Shown: one piece after another, positions 27,172 through 34,762 of the stretch
Layout: each line of letters starts with the position of its first letter
Numbering within the stretch: position 1 is the first letter of the stretch
Assembly (NCBI RefSeq): GCF_031326345.1
Contig: NZ_CP133671.1
Coordinates: 3,162,001 to 3,226,000 of the forward strand
Direction: 5' to 3'
DNA: 64,000 bases
Source: Aureispira sp. CCB-E
Lineage (GTDB): Bacteria > Bacteroidota > Bacteroidia > Chitinophagales > Saprospiraceae
Notes under the pieces: model-generated
Told to the model about the DNA's origin: nothing
Databases searched by the model: none
Seen by the model: the letters and a program-made list of their open reading frames with translations, nothing else
Program-made: the position numbers and the translations under genes

Positions 27172-27795
27172 TTAAACAAAGTCATTAACAACCAACTTCC
27201 CATACTCAGCAATCCTCCCAGCTCGATCCAAACGATTGACCACCTGCCTCGCCTTATAAAAGTCCTGGCGTTTCGCATTAATAAAATCCTTCAAAGCAAG
27301 TCCCGTAAAAGAACCCTGCATCATGCCATAAACCAAAATACGAGCCGCATAAGTTGGCTGCAGTGCTAGATCAGGCTGGTTGACAAAATCCACCCGAAAG
27401 ACCCGAGCCATCTTTTGATAATTCTCCTTCCAAGTTAATTGAACAAAACCCCGTCCAAAATAACCCGAGGACCAATATTGATTTTGGCGGTTATACAGCT
27501 CCGTTTGGCTAGGAGCTGCACGCCGTTCCTGGACAGGACGAAAGTGACTTTCGTGCCAAGCCGTTGCCAAGATATAAGCCAGCTTATTTTTGTCCCCATC
27601 GCCATAACGATGGAAAGCCGCCACAATCTTACGGATAGAATCCTGTTGGGTTGCATCCATATAACCAAAAGCATTTTCACAAGTTTGAATGGCTTTTTCT
27701 TGAGCCAATTTTAAGCGAATCTTAAGAACCAGGAGAAGGAGTAAAAAGAGCAGTATAGCACCGCCCATCCATTTTAAAGTAGAATTGTTTTTCAT
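27172..27795 (-). CDS. Membrane-anchored GH19 lysozyme/chitinase-like protein
   Basis: 207 residues from the ATG at 27795, which overlaps the preceding stop (ATGA). Residues ~10-26 are a signal-anchor helix. The rest is a GH19-type domain: general acid in 'WHES' (E82), a second Glu in 'VQERRA' (E90), and the substrate-cleft motif 'GYFGRGFVQLTW' (about 108-119). In phages such domains cut peptidoglycan. Being membrane anchored and last in the structural operon suggests a virion-borne enzyme used on entry or a lysis enzyme. Its 3' 268 bp are duplicated at 25539-25806. Confidence 0.82.
   Translation of the reverse strand: MKNNSTLKWMGGAILLFLLLLLVLKIRLKLAQEKAIQTCENAFGYMDATQQDSIRKIVAAFHRYGDGDKNKLAYILATAWHESHFRPVQERRAAPSQTELYNRQNQYWSSGYFGRGFVQLTWKENYQKMARVFRVDFVNQPDLALQPTYAARILVYGMMQGSFTGLALKDFINAKRQDFYKARQVVNRLDRAGRIAEYGKLVVNDFV
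27193..27460. repeat. 268-bp direct repeat, copy 2 (inside intact GH19 gene)
   Basis: Same length as 25539-25806 with no gap; sits in the 3' part of the GH19 gene. Confidence 0.92.
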
Positions 27796-28454
27796 GTTTG
27801 AATTTGTTGATACTGATAAATACCATAGACAACTAAAGCACCAGCTGCAGCAACCACTCCAACCGTCACCGCCACTCGAGACCAATCGGTTTTCATAGCA
27901 GGATAATCTCGATTCAAGGAGTCAATCAATTGCCTTTCATAAGGACTATTAATACGCCTGTAATAAGCAATCATCCGCTGTCTAAAGGCATTAAAAATAC
28001 GAGCCTGCCCTACTCGCAGGATTTGCCGATTGAGCGCCTGAACAGAAGCCACCCCAAAAGCACCATCCACCGAAAGGCGCTCTCCCAAGTCATTAAGGGT
28101 GCGCTGCATTTCTTTGATGGCATTGCCTCCAGCCGAACTTTTCATATCTGCTAAAATATCCGCAAGGGCTTGGCTCTGGATCAAGTCGCCTTGGATCTTA
28201 TCCCAATATTGAACCTTATAAATCTGCATGGCTTCTCCAATAGACAATGCCTCCATTTCTGCTTTAGAGACCATGCGCCCACGCCAGGCAATGAGTGTCG
28301 GAGCGGCAATACTTCGATTGGTACCGATCAAAGTACCCACCCCGACTTGATTGGAAGACCAATTGCCCTTGTCGTTGTACAGATCCTGATAACCTGCCAT
28401 GATACGCCGCCACCGTCGTTTGGTGGGCAGCATCCAACTGTTGAAACTAGCCAT
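27792..28454 (-). CDS. GH108-like/PG-binding protein with C-terminal membrane anchor
   Basis: 220 residues. The first ~95 residues follow the glycosyl hydrolase 108 pattern ('GYQDLYNDKGN', 'GVGTLIG', 'MEALSIGEAMQIYKVQYWDKIQGDLI'); then a PG_binding_3-like part ('IKEMQRTLNDLGERLSVDGAFGVASVQALN'). A hydrophobic helix lies near 192-212. The family's catalytic Glu in 'E-G-G-Y' is replaced: here the block is M19-A-G-Y22. It may be a structural peptidoglycan-binding protein rather than an enzyme. Confidence 0.7.
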   Translation of the reverse strand: MASFNSWMLPTKRRWRRIMAGYQDLYNDKGNWSSNQVGVGTLIGTNRSIAAPTLIAWRGRMVSKAEMEALSIGEAMQIYKVQYWDKIQGDLIQSQALADILADMKSSAGGNAIKEMQRTLNDLGERLSVDGAFGVASVQALNRQILRVGQARIFNAFRQRMIAYYRRINSPYERQLIDSLNRDYPAMKTDWSRVAVTVGVVAAAGALVVYGIYQYQQIQT

Positions 28455-28496
28455 AGGAAGAGGTTTTTGAAGTGGTTTTGAAAAAGCAACAGCAAC

Positions 28497-28697
28497 TCAA
28501 GCGCTTGGTGCTGGAGTTGCTGGAGTAGATTGGGCATAGAGCCAACGAAAGAATAAAAGGACAAGTAGCACAAGCAAAATAGGTTTGAGTAGGTCAAAGA
28601 GTTCTTGCATCAAAGAAGGTTCTTTTTGCTCTTGACTCGACCACCACCAATAGCCTGTACTACCAGCACCTAATAAAAAAGGAAGTAATAAAAACAT
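28497..28697 (-). CDS. Small two-pass membrane protein of the structural block
   Basis: 66 residues: hydrophobic N-terminus (1-18, with W-W-W at the interface), a short polar loop, a second hydrophobic helix (37-53), and a Pro/Ala-rich tail. In size it resembles phage membrane-assembly or holin proteins. Lies between the PG-binding gene and the GH108-like gene, same strand, short gaps. No family recognised. Confidence 0.55.
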   Translation of the reverse strand: MFLLLPFLLGAGSTGYWWWSSQEQKEPSLMQELFDLLKPILLVLLVLLFFRWLYAQSTPATPAPSA

Positions 28698-28711
28698 GGG
28701 TTTAGATTGTT

Positions 28712-29083
28712 TTAAGCGGCTGCAAGATTGGTCTGCAGTTGAGCTAAGGTAATGCTCTTTTGTTGGGTGTATCGAAGGAGCATTTGCTCGGTTCTATCTC
28801 CAAAAATGCCATCCTCTTCTAGTAGAGGAATGAAGGTTGGAGCGTGTTTTTGATGCTCTTGATTTAAGAGCTGTTGCAGCTGTCGCACTTGTTCCCCTTG
28901 GCTGCCTTTTTTTAGGATAGCCGCTTGAGGTGCGGTGGCACTAGTACTGTTAACAGTCGGTTTGGAACCTGTTAAGAGCGTTCCTTTAAAAAGACGATGT
29001 CGATAAAAATACAAGACAAACAAGAGTACCAACAAACCAACGGCAAGGAGTGGTTTTTGATATTGGATCAGTTTTTCTTTCAT
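28712..29083 (-). CDS. Membrane-anchored peptidoglycan-binding protein
   Basis: 123 residues. An N-terminal membrane helix (~10-27) is followed by a linker and a PG_binding_1 domain ('LKKGSQGEQVRQLQQLLNQE' then 'EEDGIFGDRTEQMLLRYTQQ', about 57-113). It presumably links the element's membrane or particle to the cell wall. It begins one base before the stop of the previous gene, suggesting coupled translation. Confidence 0.7.
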   Translation of the reverse strand: MKEKLIQYQKPLLAVGLLVLLFVLYFYRHRLFKGTLLTGSKPTVNSTSATAPQAAILKKGSQGEQVRQLQQLLNQEHQKHAPTFIPLLEEDGIFGDRTEQMLLRYTQQKSITLAQLQTNLAAA

Positions 29084-29084
29084 G

Positions 29085-29324
29085 TTAAATGGGTTGATCT
29101 TGGTTTTCTCCTCCTGCTACTTCCAAATTTTTGGCTTGAGCGCTGGTGGTTTGAGGCGCTGGGGCATTTTTAGTCAAATCTTTGTTGGTCGTTTTCTTTG
29201 GAGCTGCTTTTTCAGCTGCTTGTTTTTCGGCTTTCTTTTTCTTGAGGTAGAAGAAAGTGCCCACTCCCAAAAGAGCCACAACAAAGAAAATGCCCGCTAT
29301 TTTATACGAAGGTTTTGATAACAT
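29085..29324 (-). CDS. Small membrane protein with Lys/Ala-rich tail
   Basis: 79 residues. One hydrophobic helix (about 10-27) followed by a Lys/Glu/Ala-rich helix and a Gln/Ala/Pro-rich end. No family recognised. Part of the run of single-pass proteins in the structural operon. Confidence 0.5.
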   Translation of the reverse strand: MLSKPSYKIAGIFFVVALLGVGTFFYLKKKKAEKQAAEKAAPKKTTNKDLTKNAPAPQTTSAQAKNLEVAGGENQDQPI

Positions 29325-29397
29325 GCTAGTTGATGATTTTTATAAAGAAGGTATTAAGAATAAGTAGAAACAACTCTAAACGTAGTGTTACGCATCG

Positions 29398-29841
29398 TTA
29401 AGTTGTCACGGCTTGTAATTGCTGGATGCGTTGATAAATCAAGTCAAAATAACTCAAGCTGTTGATGCCTGTTTTTAGATTACAATCCACATGACAAGCT
29501 TTCATAGGAATGGTGATGTCCACACCATACTTGACTTTGTAGGCTTTGATCGTTGCCATAAAACGAGCAGGATCTAAATCATAGAGCTCTTTGATGGGAT
29601 TGCAGCGCTCTGAAAAATCAAAGTAATATCGAGTGATCAACCCTTTGTTGAGTCGAACGAGTAAAGGATTTGGATCATAAACCACTGTTTGTCCATGCTC
29701 GTCTTGGAGGTTGACCGTCACATCAATTTCTCGTTGCTCCACCGCTTTCTTTTGGCGTTTACCAATCAGATAAGCAAGAGCAATTGCCAGGAGTGCCCCA
29801 GCGCCTAAAAATAGGTGTTTGTTTTCCATAACAATGGGCAT
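29398..29841 (-). CDS. Single-pass membrane protein of the structural block
   Basis: 147 residues. N-terminal membrane helix (~9-26) followed by a basic stop-transfer patch (K-R-Q-K-K), then a soluble domain with two Cys ('KACHVDCNLKTGI', about 118-130). No family recognised. Lies 3 bases after the next upstream gene's stop, clearly cotranscribed. Confidence 0.55.
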   Translation of the reverse strand: MPIVMENKHLFLGAGALLAIALAYLIGKRQKKAVEQREIDVTVNLQDEHGQTVVYDPNPLLVRLNKGLITRYYFDFSERCNPIKELYDLDPARFMATIKAYKVKYGVDITIPMKACHVDCNLKTGINSLSYFDLIYQRIQQLQAVTT

Positions 29842-29844
29842 TAA

Positions 29845-30888
29845 TTAGGTTAAAATAAGATCAAGGGCATCGTTGGTACGACTATCTTGCGGATCATAGC
29901 TCTTGCTGTAGTCCATTCCTGTTTCAGGATCTAGGTAGGTAAATAGCCACCCATCGCCCCCTTTGGAGGTTGGAGCGGTTAAGGTTCGGATGGCTTCCCA
30001 TTCGGTTACTTTGTTGAGCTGATCAATGGCTTCTACCCAGCGCTGTACAAAAGTATAGAGATTCCCTGCAGGATAAGCGGCTTTACCGTTGTCGTTCACT
30101 TTGACCAACCAACGATCATCCACTTGATGTCCATTAAAATCTTTAAAAAAGTCCAACTCGCTGCGTTGTCCCCAATACCACCAAATATTATCGGCACTAA
30201 TGGTGGTTGAAACGGTTGTTCCTAGCAGCAAATTCAATTGTACCGAGGGCAACCACCAAGGCATGGTGGGATCTCGTTTGTTGCTGAGGTTTAAGCCCTC
30301 CCAGCCCCTATCCAAGAGCTTTTGTAAATCCGATCTTAGGGCAGGTCCTTGTGATTCGTGTTTGCCATAAATCGGGAAGGTCAAATAACGCTTGGCAGGA
30401 TCCGAATGGACGTCCACACCAGATACTTTGTCAAAGAGCTGGTCAATGGCTTTTTGTGTATCGGAGTTGAATTTAATCAACTCCCTGCCAATATCGTACT
30501 TAGCACGAATGATGTCCATGACCGCTACTTTGGATTGTAAATGCTCTGCTTTGGCAGTAATCAAAGCTTGTGCTCGAGTGCCTTTGATGTAAAGCGGCTC
30601 TTTTTGTTTGGGTTGGTTTTCGTTGCCTGTGTTGCCACTGTTAAAACTAGAATTGTTATGACCAAATAAAAAGGCAATCTGTTCTTTGGTCAAACCTGTG
30701 TTTTGACTGGAGACATTGTTGCGTCCTGTAACCACTGGCGTTGAAGCAGCGGTTTCTTTTTTGGTGGTAACAGTGGGCTCTTCTTCTTTTTTAGGACGGA
30801 GTACCGCCCAAACCGCCCAACCGCCAAGGGCTAGAATGAGCAGCAAACCAATGACCAATAAGGGTGTTTTATTCGTTGGATTTTCCAT
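29845..30888 (-). CDS. Large single-pass membrane protein of the structural block
   Basis: 347 residues, the largest in this block. Membrane helix at ~10-30, Thr/Ser-rich linker to ~70, then a mixed soluble domain rich in Trp ('MPWWLPSVQLN', 'IWWYWGQRSELDF'), ending in an acidic tail. Start overlaps the upstream gene by 20 bases. Could be a vertex or spike-complex protein on a membrane; no homologue recognised. Confidence 0.55.
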   Translation of the reverse strand: MENPTNKTPLLVIGLLLILALGGWAVWAVLRPKKEEEPTVTTKKETAASTPVVTGRNNVSSQNTGLTKEQIAFLFGHNNSSFNSGNTGNENQPKQKEPLYIKGTRAQALITAKAEHLQSKVAVMDIIRAKYDIGRELIKFNSDTQKAIDQLFDKVSGVDVHSDPAKRYLTFPIYGKHESQGPALRSDLQKLLDRGWEGLNLSNKRDPTMPWWLPSVQLNLLLGTTVSTTISADNIWWYWGQRSELDFFKDFNGHQVDDRWLVKVNDNGKAAYPAGNLYTFVQRWVEAIDQLNKVTEWEAIRTLTAPTSKGGDGWLFTYLDPETGMDYSKSYDPQDSRTNDALDLILT

Positions 30889-31234
30889 GCTTAAAAAAGA
30901 TTAATAGGGCGATTAATAAGACAACTCCACCAATGACGCCTCCAATCAACCAGGGCGAAGGTTTGGGGGGAGGATCAGGAGCAGGCACATAGGTTGGAGT
31001 GGACGGACTGGGTTTGCCCATCAAGGATCCTAAGAAGCCTGTAATGCTGTCCAAACCATTGGCACTGGCATTGATAATATCAGCGGCATTTTGTGGTTTT
31101 TTGTTGGACGCTTGATTGGAATCGCTGTTAGCGTTGTTGTTGTTTTGGTTTTTGTTTCGGTCTTCACTCACCGTGCCTTCCCCTTCTAAATGGCAAGCCA
31201 TAAAGAGGGGGGCATTAGGATCTTCACAAGCCAT
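30869..31234 (-). CDS. Tail-anchored membrane protein with N-terminal cysteines
   Basis: 121 residues. Begins M-A-C and has a second M-A-C at residues 12-14, then an Asn/Ser/Gln-rich stretch, a Pro-rich stretch, and a membrane helix near the C-terminus (about 94-113). First of three consecutive proteins with this reversed topology. Confidence 0.5.
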   Translation of the reverse strand: MACEDPNAPLFMACHLEGEGTVSEDRNKNQNNNNANSDSNQASNKKPQNAADIINASANGLDSITGFLGSLMGKPSPSTPTYVPAPDPPPKPSPWLIGGVIGGVVLLIALLIFFKHGKSNE

Positions 31235-31236
31235 GG

Positions 31237-31605
31237 TTATACTTTTTTAACGAAGTGAAAAGAAAGTGCCAACATAAAAAGAACGATGCTGATTTGCAGT
31301 GCAAGCCCTGTGATGCTTTTAGCCGTGCAATAGCCACAAGGTTTGTTGGGCGTTGCTGTTGGTGTGGGCGATATTGGTGCGGTAGTAGTGGTAGTCGTAC
31401 TAAGAGTTGGATTAGATGGGTTGACCAAATTCTCATTGTTGGAGTTGGTCGTATTGGAGGTGTTGGTTGGGTTGACCGTATTTTCTAATACCTGAGGAGT
31501 GTTTTTAGTGGGTTTGGGATCAGGAACAGAAGGCATTGCAGTGGTGGTAATCGTTGCAATCGGAGCCGTTGCCATACGAGATTCAGAAAGGGTACCTAGA
31601 CTCAT
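31237..31605 (-). CDS. Tail-anchored Thr/Asn-rich membrane protein
   Basis: 122 residues. A long Thr/Asn/Pro-rich low-complexity region (about 15-90), a 'C-G-Y-C' pair, and a C-terminal membrane helix (~100-118). Looks like a flexible surface or stalk protein. Its ATG overlaps the previous stop (ATGA). Confidence 0.5.
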   Translation of the reverse strand: MSLGTLSESRMATAPIATITTTAMPSVPDPKPTKNTPQVLENTVNPTNTSNTTNSNNENLVNPSNPTLSTTTTTTAPISPTPTATPNKPCGYCTAKSITGLALQISIVLFMLALSFHFVKKV

Positions 31606-31889
31606 GATGTAGGGTGTTTGGAGTAAAAGAAAAGAAGGAGTAGAAGCAGCAATAAAACAACAACAGAGGCGCTAATGATGAGCAGTTGATCCCGCCGTTG
31701 TTGAACTTGCAGTTGTTGGCTAGCCTGAGCCGTTTGTGCTTGAGCCAAGGAGCCAAAAATGACTTTGAGGTCTTTGTTGGACAGTCCTTGGGTGCCAATA
31801 TTTAAACCACCATCCAAGATGCCAATATCACCTGTGGAGATGGATTCAAAAACAGAACCTGCCATAGAAAAAGCATTAAAACAAGCCAA
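31602..31889 (-). CDS. Tail-anchored membrane protein of the structural block
   Basis: 95 residues. Starts M-A-C-F, then a Gly/Ser/Ile stretch, a Gln/Ala-rich helix, and a Leu-rich C-terminal membrane helix (~70-87). Encoded immediately downstream of the candidate capsid gene, beyond a large hairpin. The pattern resembles small phage coat or membrane proteins. Confidence 0.5.
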   Translation of the reverse strand: MACFNAFSMAGSVFESISTGDIGILDGGLNIGTQGLSNKDLKVIFGSLAQAQTAQASQQLQVQQRRDQLLIISASVVVLLLLLLLLFFYSKHPTS

Positions 31890-31981
31890 GTTGCATGAGG
31901 GAAGACAATTCCTTTTGATGGGTCGAGCAACAAGGAGGAGATCCTAAAAAGTACGGGGGAGGTCTTCCCGCAACTTGGCTT
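31883..31981 (-). terminator. Large hairpin downstream of the candidate capsid gene
   Basis: Outer stem AAGCCAAGTTGC (31883-31894) with GCAACTTGGCTT (31970-31981), inner stem GGGAAGAC (31899-31906) with GTCTTCCC (31962-31969). Read leftward it ends in GTTTTAATGC, only a weak U-run, so it may be a partial terminator or an mRNA-stabilising structure that separates the capsid message from downstream genes. Confidence 0.6.
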
Positions 31982-32004
31982 TAAGGGTTAAAGGAGGGTT
32001 GGTG

Positions 32005-32694
32005 TTATTTGGTGAAGGTGGTATCTAGGGTGATGTTGGCACCAATGCCCCGATAAATAGGCACTTCTAAATAGCCAAAGCCATCTAAGGTGACGTCAAT
32101 GTCTGCTAGGACTCGAATGGTGGTTTGTTCGTCACTAGCCAACGATTTGGGATACAAAATATTTCGGTCGCCCATGCTAGAACCATCGTGTTTGAATTGA
32201 CGCTCGACCATTTTAGCGGTAAAATGTTTGTCGTTGTCCGCATCAATGTGCATGCCATTAATGACCAATTGTTTGCCTTGACGAGCCAATTGGGCAATGG
32301 TTTGTAAGGTACCAGGACCATAGGTTCCACCAATTTCCAAGCCGATCAAAAAGTCAGCATGATCACCAGGGAAAATTTCAGGGCTATCGCCATCAATACC
32401 AATCTTCACCATGGCTTTTTCTGGAAATTTATAGCTGCCATCTTCCTTTTTTTCATCGGACAAAAGCAAGGTCAATTCCAATTGTCCTTGTTCGTCGCTG
32501 CCTTGTTTTTGAACCAAGATAGAATAGTTGGCATCAACAATACCACCTGCTTTTTGGACATCGGTGATTAATTCCTGCTCAACAGTCCCAGCAGGTAGAG
32601 GACGATAGGATAATTCACCATCGACATAAGCCCAAGGGCTCGCCATGCATAAATCTTTGGTGAAAGGGGCATAAATACGTTTTACATTCGCCAT
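32005..32694 (-). CDS. Candidate major capsid/structural protein
   Basis: 229 residues, no membrane helix and no signal. Predicted to be almost entirely beta structure, with Gly/Asp turns ('IGLEIGGTYGPGTLQ', 'ADIDVTLDGFGYLEVPIYRG'). It is the only large soluble protein among the membrane proteins and is set apart by its own hairpin. That context, with an upstream ATPase, is the usual place of the capsid protein in tailless membrane phages (PM2 P2 and FLiP MCP are 269 and 301 residues). No sequence homology is visible to me, so the capsid role is inference. Confidence 0.45.
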   Translation of the reverse strand: MANVKRIYAPFTKDLCMASPWAYVDGELSYRPLPAGTVEQELITDVQKAGGIVDANYSILVQKQGSDEQGQLELTLLLSDEKKEDGSYKFPEKAMVKIGIDGDSPEIFPGDHADFLIGLEIGGTYGPGTLQTIAQLARQGKQLVINGMHIDADNDKHFTAKMVERQFKHDGSSMGDRNILYPKSLASDEQTTIRVLADIDVTLDGFGYLEVPIYRGIGANITLDTTFTK

Positions 32695-33032
32695 TTTCTA
32701 AGTTTCGTTTTGAGTTTGGTAGTAATAAAAGAATAAGCAGTTTGGACTTTCTTAATTGCCCATAGATAAGAGCGTTTGAAGAGGGCAAAATTGAGGATAA
32801 AAAGAAAGAGCAAGGAAAGGAACATTAAACCCGTTCTAAAGGCATCTAAGGCAAGGATCAATTGGTTTTGATACTCCATCAAGGCATACAATCGGAGGAT
32901 TTCATTGGCTTGATTTTCGAGTTCTAAAAAGTGCAATTGTTGCAACAAACTATCCACGCCATCCGAGCAATAGATCCCGACATTAAACAGGCTTAACAAA
33001 CTGGTAAAAACCGATTTAAGAAGCGCTTTCAT
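32682..33032 (-). CDS. Membrane protein upstream of the candidate capsid gene
   Basis: 116 residues. One weak N-terminal hydrophobic stretch and one strong helix (~65-85), followed by a basic tail (K-L-K-T-K-L-R-K-W-R). Overlaps the candidate capsid gene by 13 bases. Basic tails near a membrane helix may bind the genome inside a particle; this is speculation. Confidence 0.5.
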   Translation of the reverse strand: MKALLKSVFTSLLSLFNVGIYCSDGVDSLLQQLHFLELENQANEILRLYALMEYQNQLILALDAFRTGLMFLSLLFLFILNFALFKRSYLWAIKKVQTAYSFITTKLKTKLRKWRM

Positions 33033-33149
33033 TTAAAGGAGTTTTTTGTTGATGATCAGGATTAGTAAAACCACCAATCCAATGACACCAACGCCAAGGT
33101 AATCGGGTTTGATAATGAGGGTGTGTTTGGATTCATCAGGGATGAGCAT
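33033..33149 (-). CDS. Very small single-pass membrane protein (38 aa)
   Basis: ATG at 33149, TAA at 33033. A polar N-terminus (M-L-I-P-D-E-S-K-H) and one hydrophobic helix (about 17-33) ending in N-K-K-L-L. Its stop abuts the start of the next gene at 33032. Minimal membrane peptides like this are common in membrane-containing phages. Confidence 0.55.
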   Translation of the reverse strand: MLIPDESKHTLIIKPDYLGVGVIGLVVLLILIINKKLL

Positions 33150-33547
33150 AATAAAAACAAGGGTTTAAGAAGTAGTAGTTCGTTGATTTTTAATTTTTTA
33201 CCAAAAAGATAAAAAAGCACATTCCTATTAGTTTATTGCATGAGCGGTTTGTAACTTGTTAATTATCAATTACGAAGAATTCATGCAATAAACTAATAAA
33301 GTTTTCAACGACCACGTAGTAGCAGCGCAGCTAACTATTTAGGAAATAATTAGGCTGCTTTTTTGACAAGACAAAGATGCGGTAAAAAATGCTAAAAAAA
33401 CGAATATGAGCGGGGCTTTAGTCCTCAGAATGGGCGTAATTCTAGCAACTTTAAAGCAGCTTTTTGGATTAAAAACAACCTTGAACAAACGGCAGTTAAA
33501 CGGATTAAAAAGAGGGCTGAAAAAAATATACGCCTGAAATTACGCTT
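33150..33547. other. 398-bp gap inside the structural operon with a perfect 17-bp inverted repeat
   Basis: No gene. Holds ATTAGTTTATTGCATGA (33227-33243) and its exact complement at 33281-33297, 37 bases apart, plus a short GC stem ending in T-tract (AGCAGC...GCTGCTTTTTT, about 33320-33365). Candidate terminator/promoter junction between two structural transcripts, or an origin or packaging signal. Confidence 0.5.
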
Positions 33548-34153
33548 TTACTGTTTTCGTTTCTTAAAAGGCAGCAAACGAACCCCCAATCTAACTTGAT
33601 GGACATTTTGCAACACATCATAATCATAACCGAGTGCCCAACCTTTTTGGGAGACAAATTGCAAACCAACCGTCAAACTAGAAAAAGCATTGAGATTCCC
33701 ACCCACCCCCGCATTCAAAAACAGCCCATTGCTAGGTGTTGGAACAGGGGTATTGATGCGAACCGTTTTAGTGATCTGCTTTGGGATTTTTAGTTTATAA
33801 TGTAAATGATTTTGCAAGAGCTGACCATCCACCAATGATTCATAATAGACTGTCAAATTATCATCTTCTAAACTGTCTTGATAAAGCTTTGTAGCCATGT
33901 GTTGAGCGGTATCAACAAACTCTGATTTTATTCTATTTTGGAAACTATCCACATAAATAATTCTAGGTTCAGGAACTACTTGTCGAGGCAATTGCACGAT
34001 AACAGGAGCTGGCAAAATCGTATCTAGAACAATCGTTGTATCAGCTCTAAATTCATGCTTCTTACTCGAGCTAGATTCTTGCTTGCATTGCTGTAGGAAA
34101 ATCACATAAGCAAAGAGTCCCAAAATCAAAGCAAATTGTAACTTATCTTTCAT
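33548..34153 (-). CDS. Membrane-anchored periplasmic protein next to amidase
   Basis: 201 residues. N-terminal membrane helix (~7-20) ending at a Cys (QQC), so a lipoprotein or signal anchor. A 'PAPVIVQLP...EPRIIYVDS' stretch follows, and a C-terminal strand-rich region ('NAGVGGNLNAFSSLTVGLQF', 'ALGYDYDVLQNVHQVRLGVRLL') that looks like outer-membrane-barrel hairpins. Position next to the amidase would suit a spanin-like lysis role, but no match is certain. Start overlaps the amidase stop (ATGA). Confidence 0.5.
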   Translation of the reverse strand: MKDKLQFALILGLFAYVIFLQQCKQESSSSKKHEFRADTTIVLDTILPAPVIVQLPRQVVPEPRIIYVDSFQNRIKSEFVDTAQHMATKLYQDSLEDDNLTVYYESLVDGQLLQNHLHYKLKIPKQITKTVRINTPVPTPSNGLFLNAGVGGNLNAFSSLTVGLQFVSQKGWALGYDYDVLQNVHQVRLGVRLLPFKKRKQ

Positions 34154-34743
34154 GAATGATGGTATTTAAGGTAGGCTTCAATGATTGCCAAGGTATAAGC
34201 GGCAATCCGATCTCGTCCTTTGGTTGTCATTAAATAGGTTCTGCATTCTTGTTCATTGTCCATAAAAAAATGTTCCAGGAGAATGGCGGGCATGTTGGTC
34301 AAATGCACCAAATCAAAATTCCTGCGTTTGATGCCTCGAAACGTACTTTCTGGAAAATGTTGGACAAACAAGGCTTGAGACCAATGCGCTAAAGCCAAAC
34401 TGGAGCTACTGGCAGCACTGGAGATAAAAACTTCCGATCCTTTGCCTCCTCCTGCATTGGAATGCAAGTCGAGCAAAAAGGTATTTTTGTATTGGGCATG
34501 AAAACGGTTGGCTCGAGCAACTCGAACACTCCGATGAATGTCGTGCTGCTCTGGCACCAAATCATAATAAGGAATGCCTTTAAAATGGAGCAGTTCTAAC
34601 AAACGGTTTTTGATGGCTCGATTAAATTCTCCTTCATAAAGAACCGCACCGTCAGACCAAACAGGAGAGCGTTTGCCCTTTGTTTGGTAGACGTTGCCAA
34701 TCAAACCACCATGCCCATTGCTGATAATTGGAATGCAAGACAT
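34150..34743 (-). CDS. N-acetylmuramoyl-L-alanine amidase (Amidase_3)
   Basis: 197 residues from the ATG at 34743, chosen because the domain starts at once ('IPIISNGHGG'). Zinc ligands of Amidase_3 are visible: His in 'NGHGG' (about residue 10), Glu in 'YEGEFNRAI' (about 35), and His in 'LDLHSNAGGG' (about 90); the catalytic Glu is in 'AILLEHFFMDN' (about 155). No signal peptide, so it is likely a virion or lysis enzyme. Cleaves the peptide from the glycan. Confidence 0.88.
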   Translation of the reverse strand: MSCIPIISNGHGGLIGNVYQTKGKRSPVWSDGAVLYEGEFNRAIKNRLLELLHFKGIPYYDLVPEQHDIHRSVRVARANRFHAQYKNTFLLDLHSNAGGGKGSEVFISSAASSSSLALAHWSQALFVQHFPESTFRGIKRRNFDLVHLTNMPAILLEHFFMDNEQECRTYLMTTKGRDRIAAYTLAIIEAYLKYHHS

Positions 34744-34762
34744 GATAACGTTAGTTTTGGGG

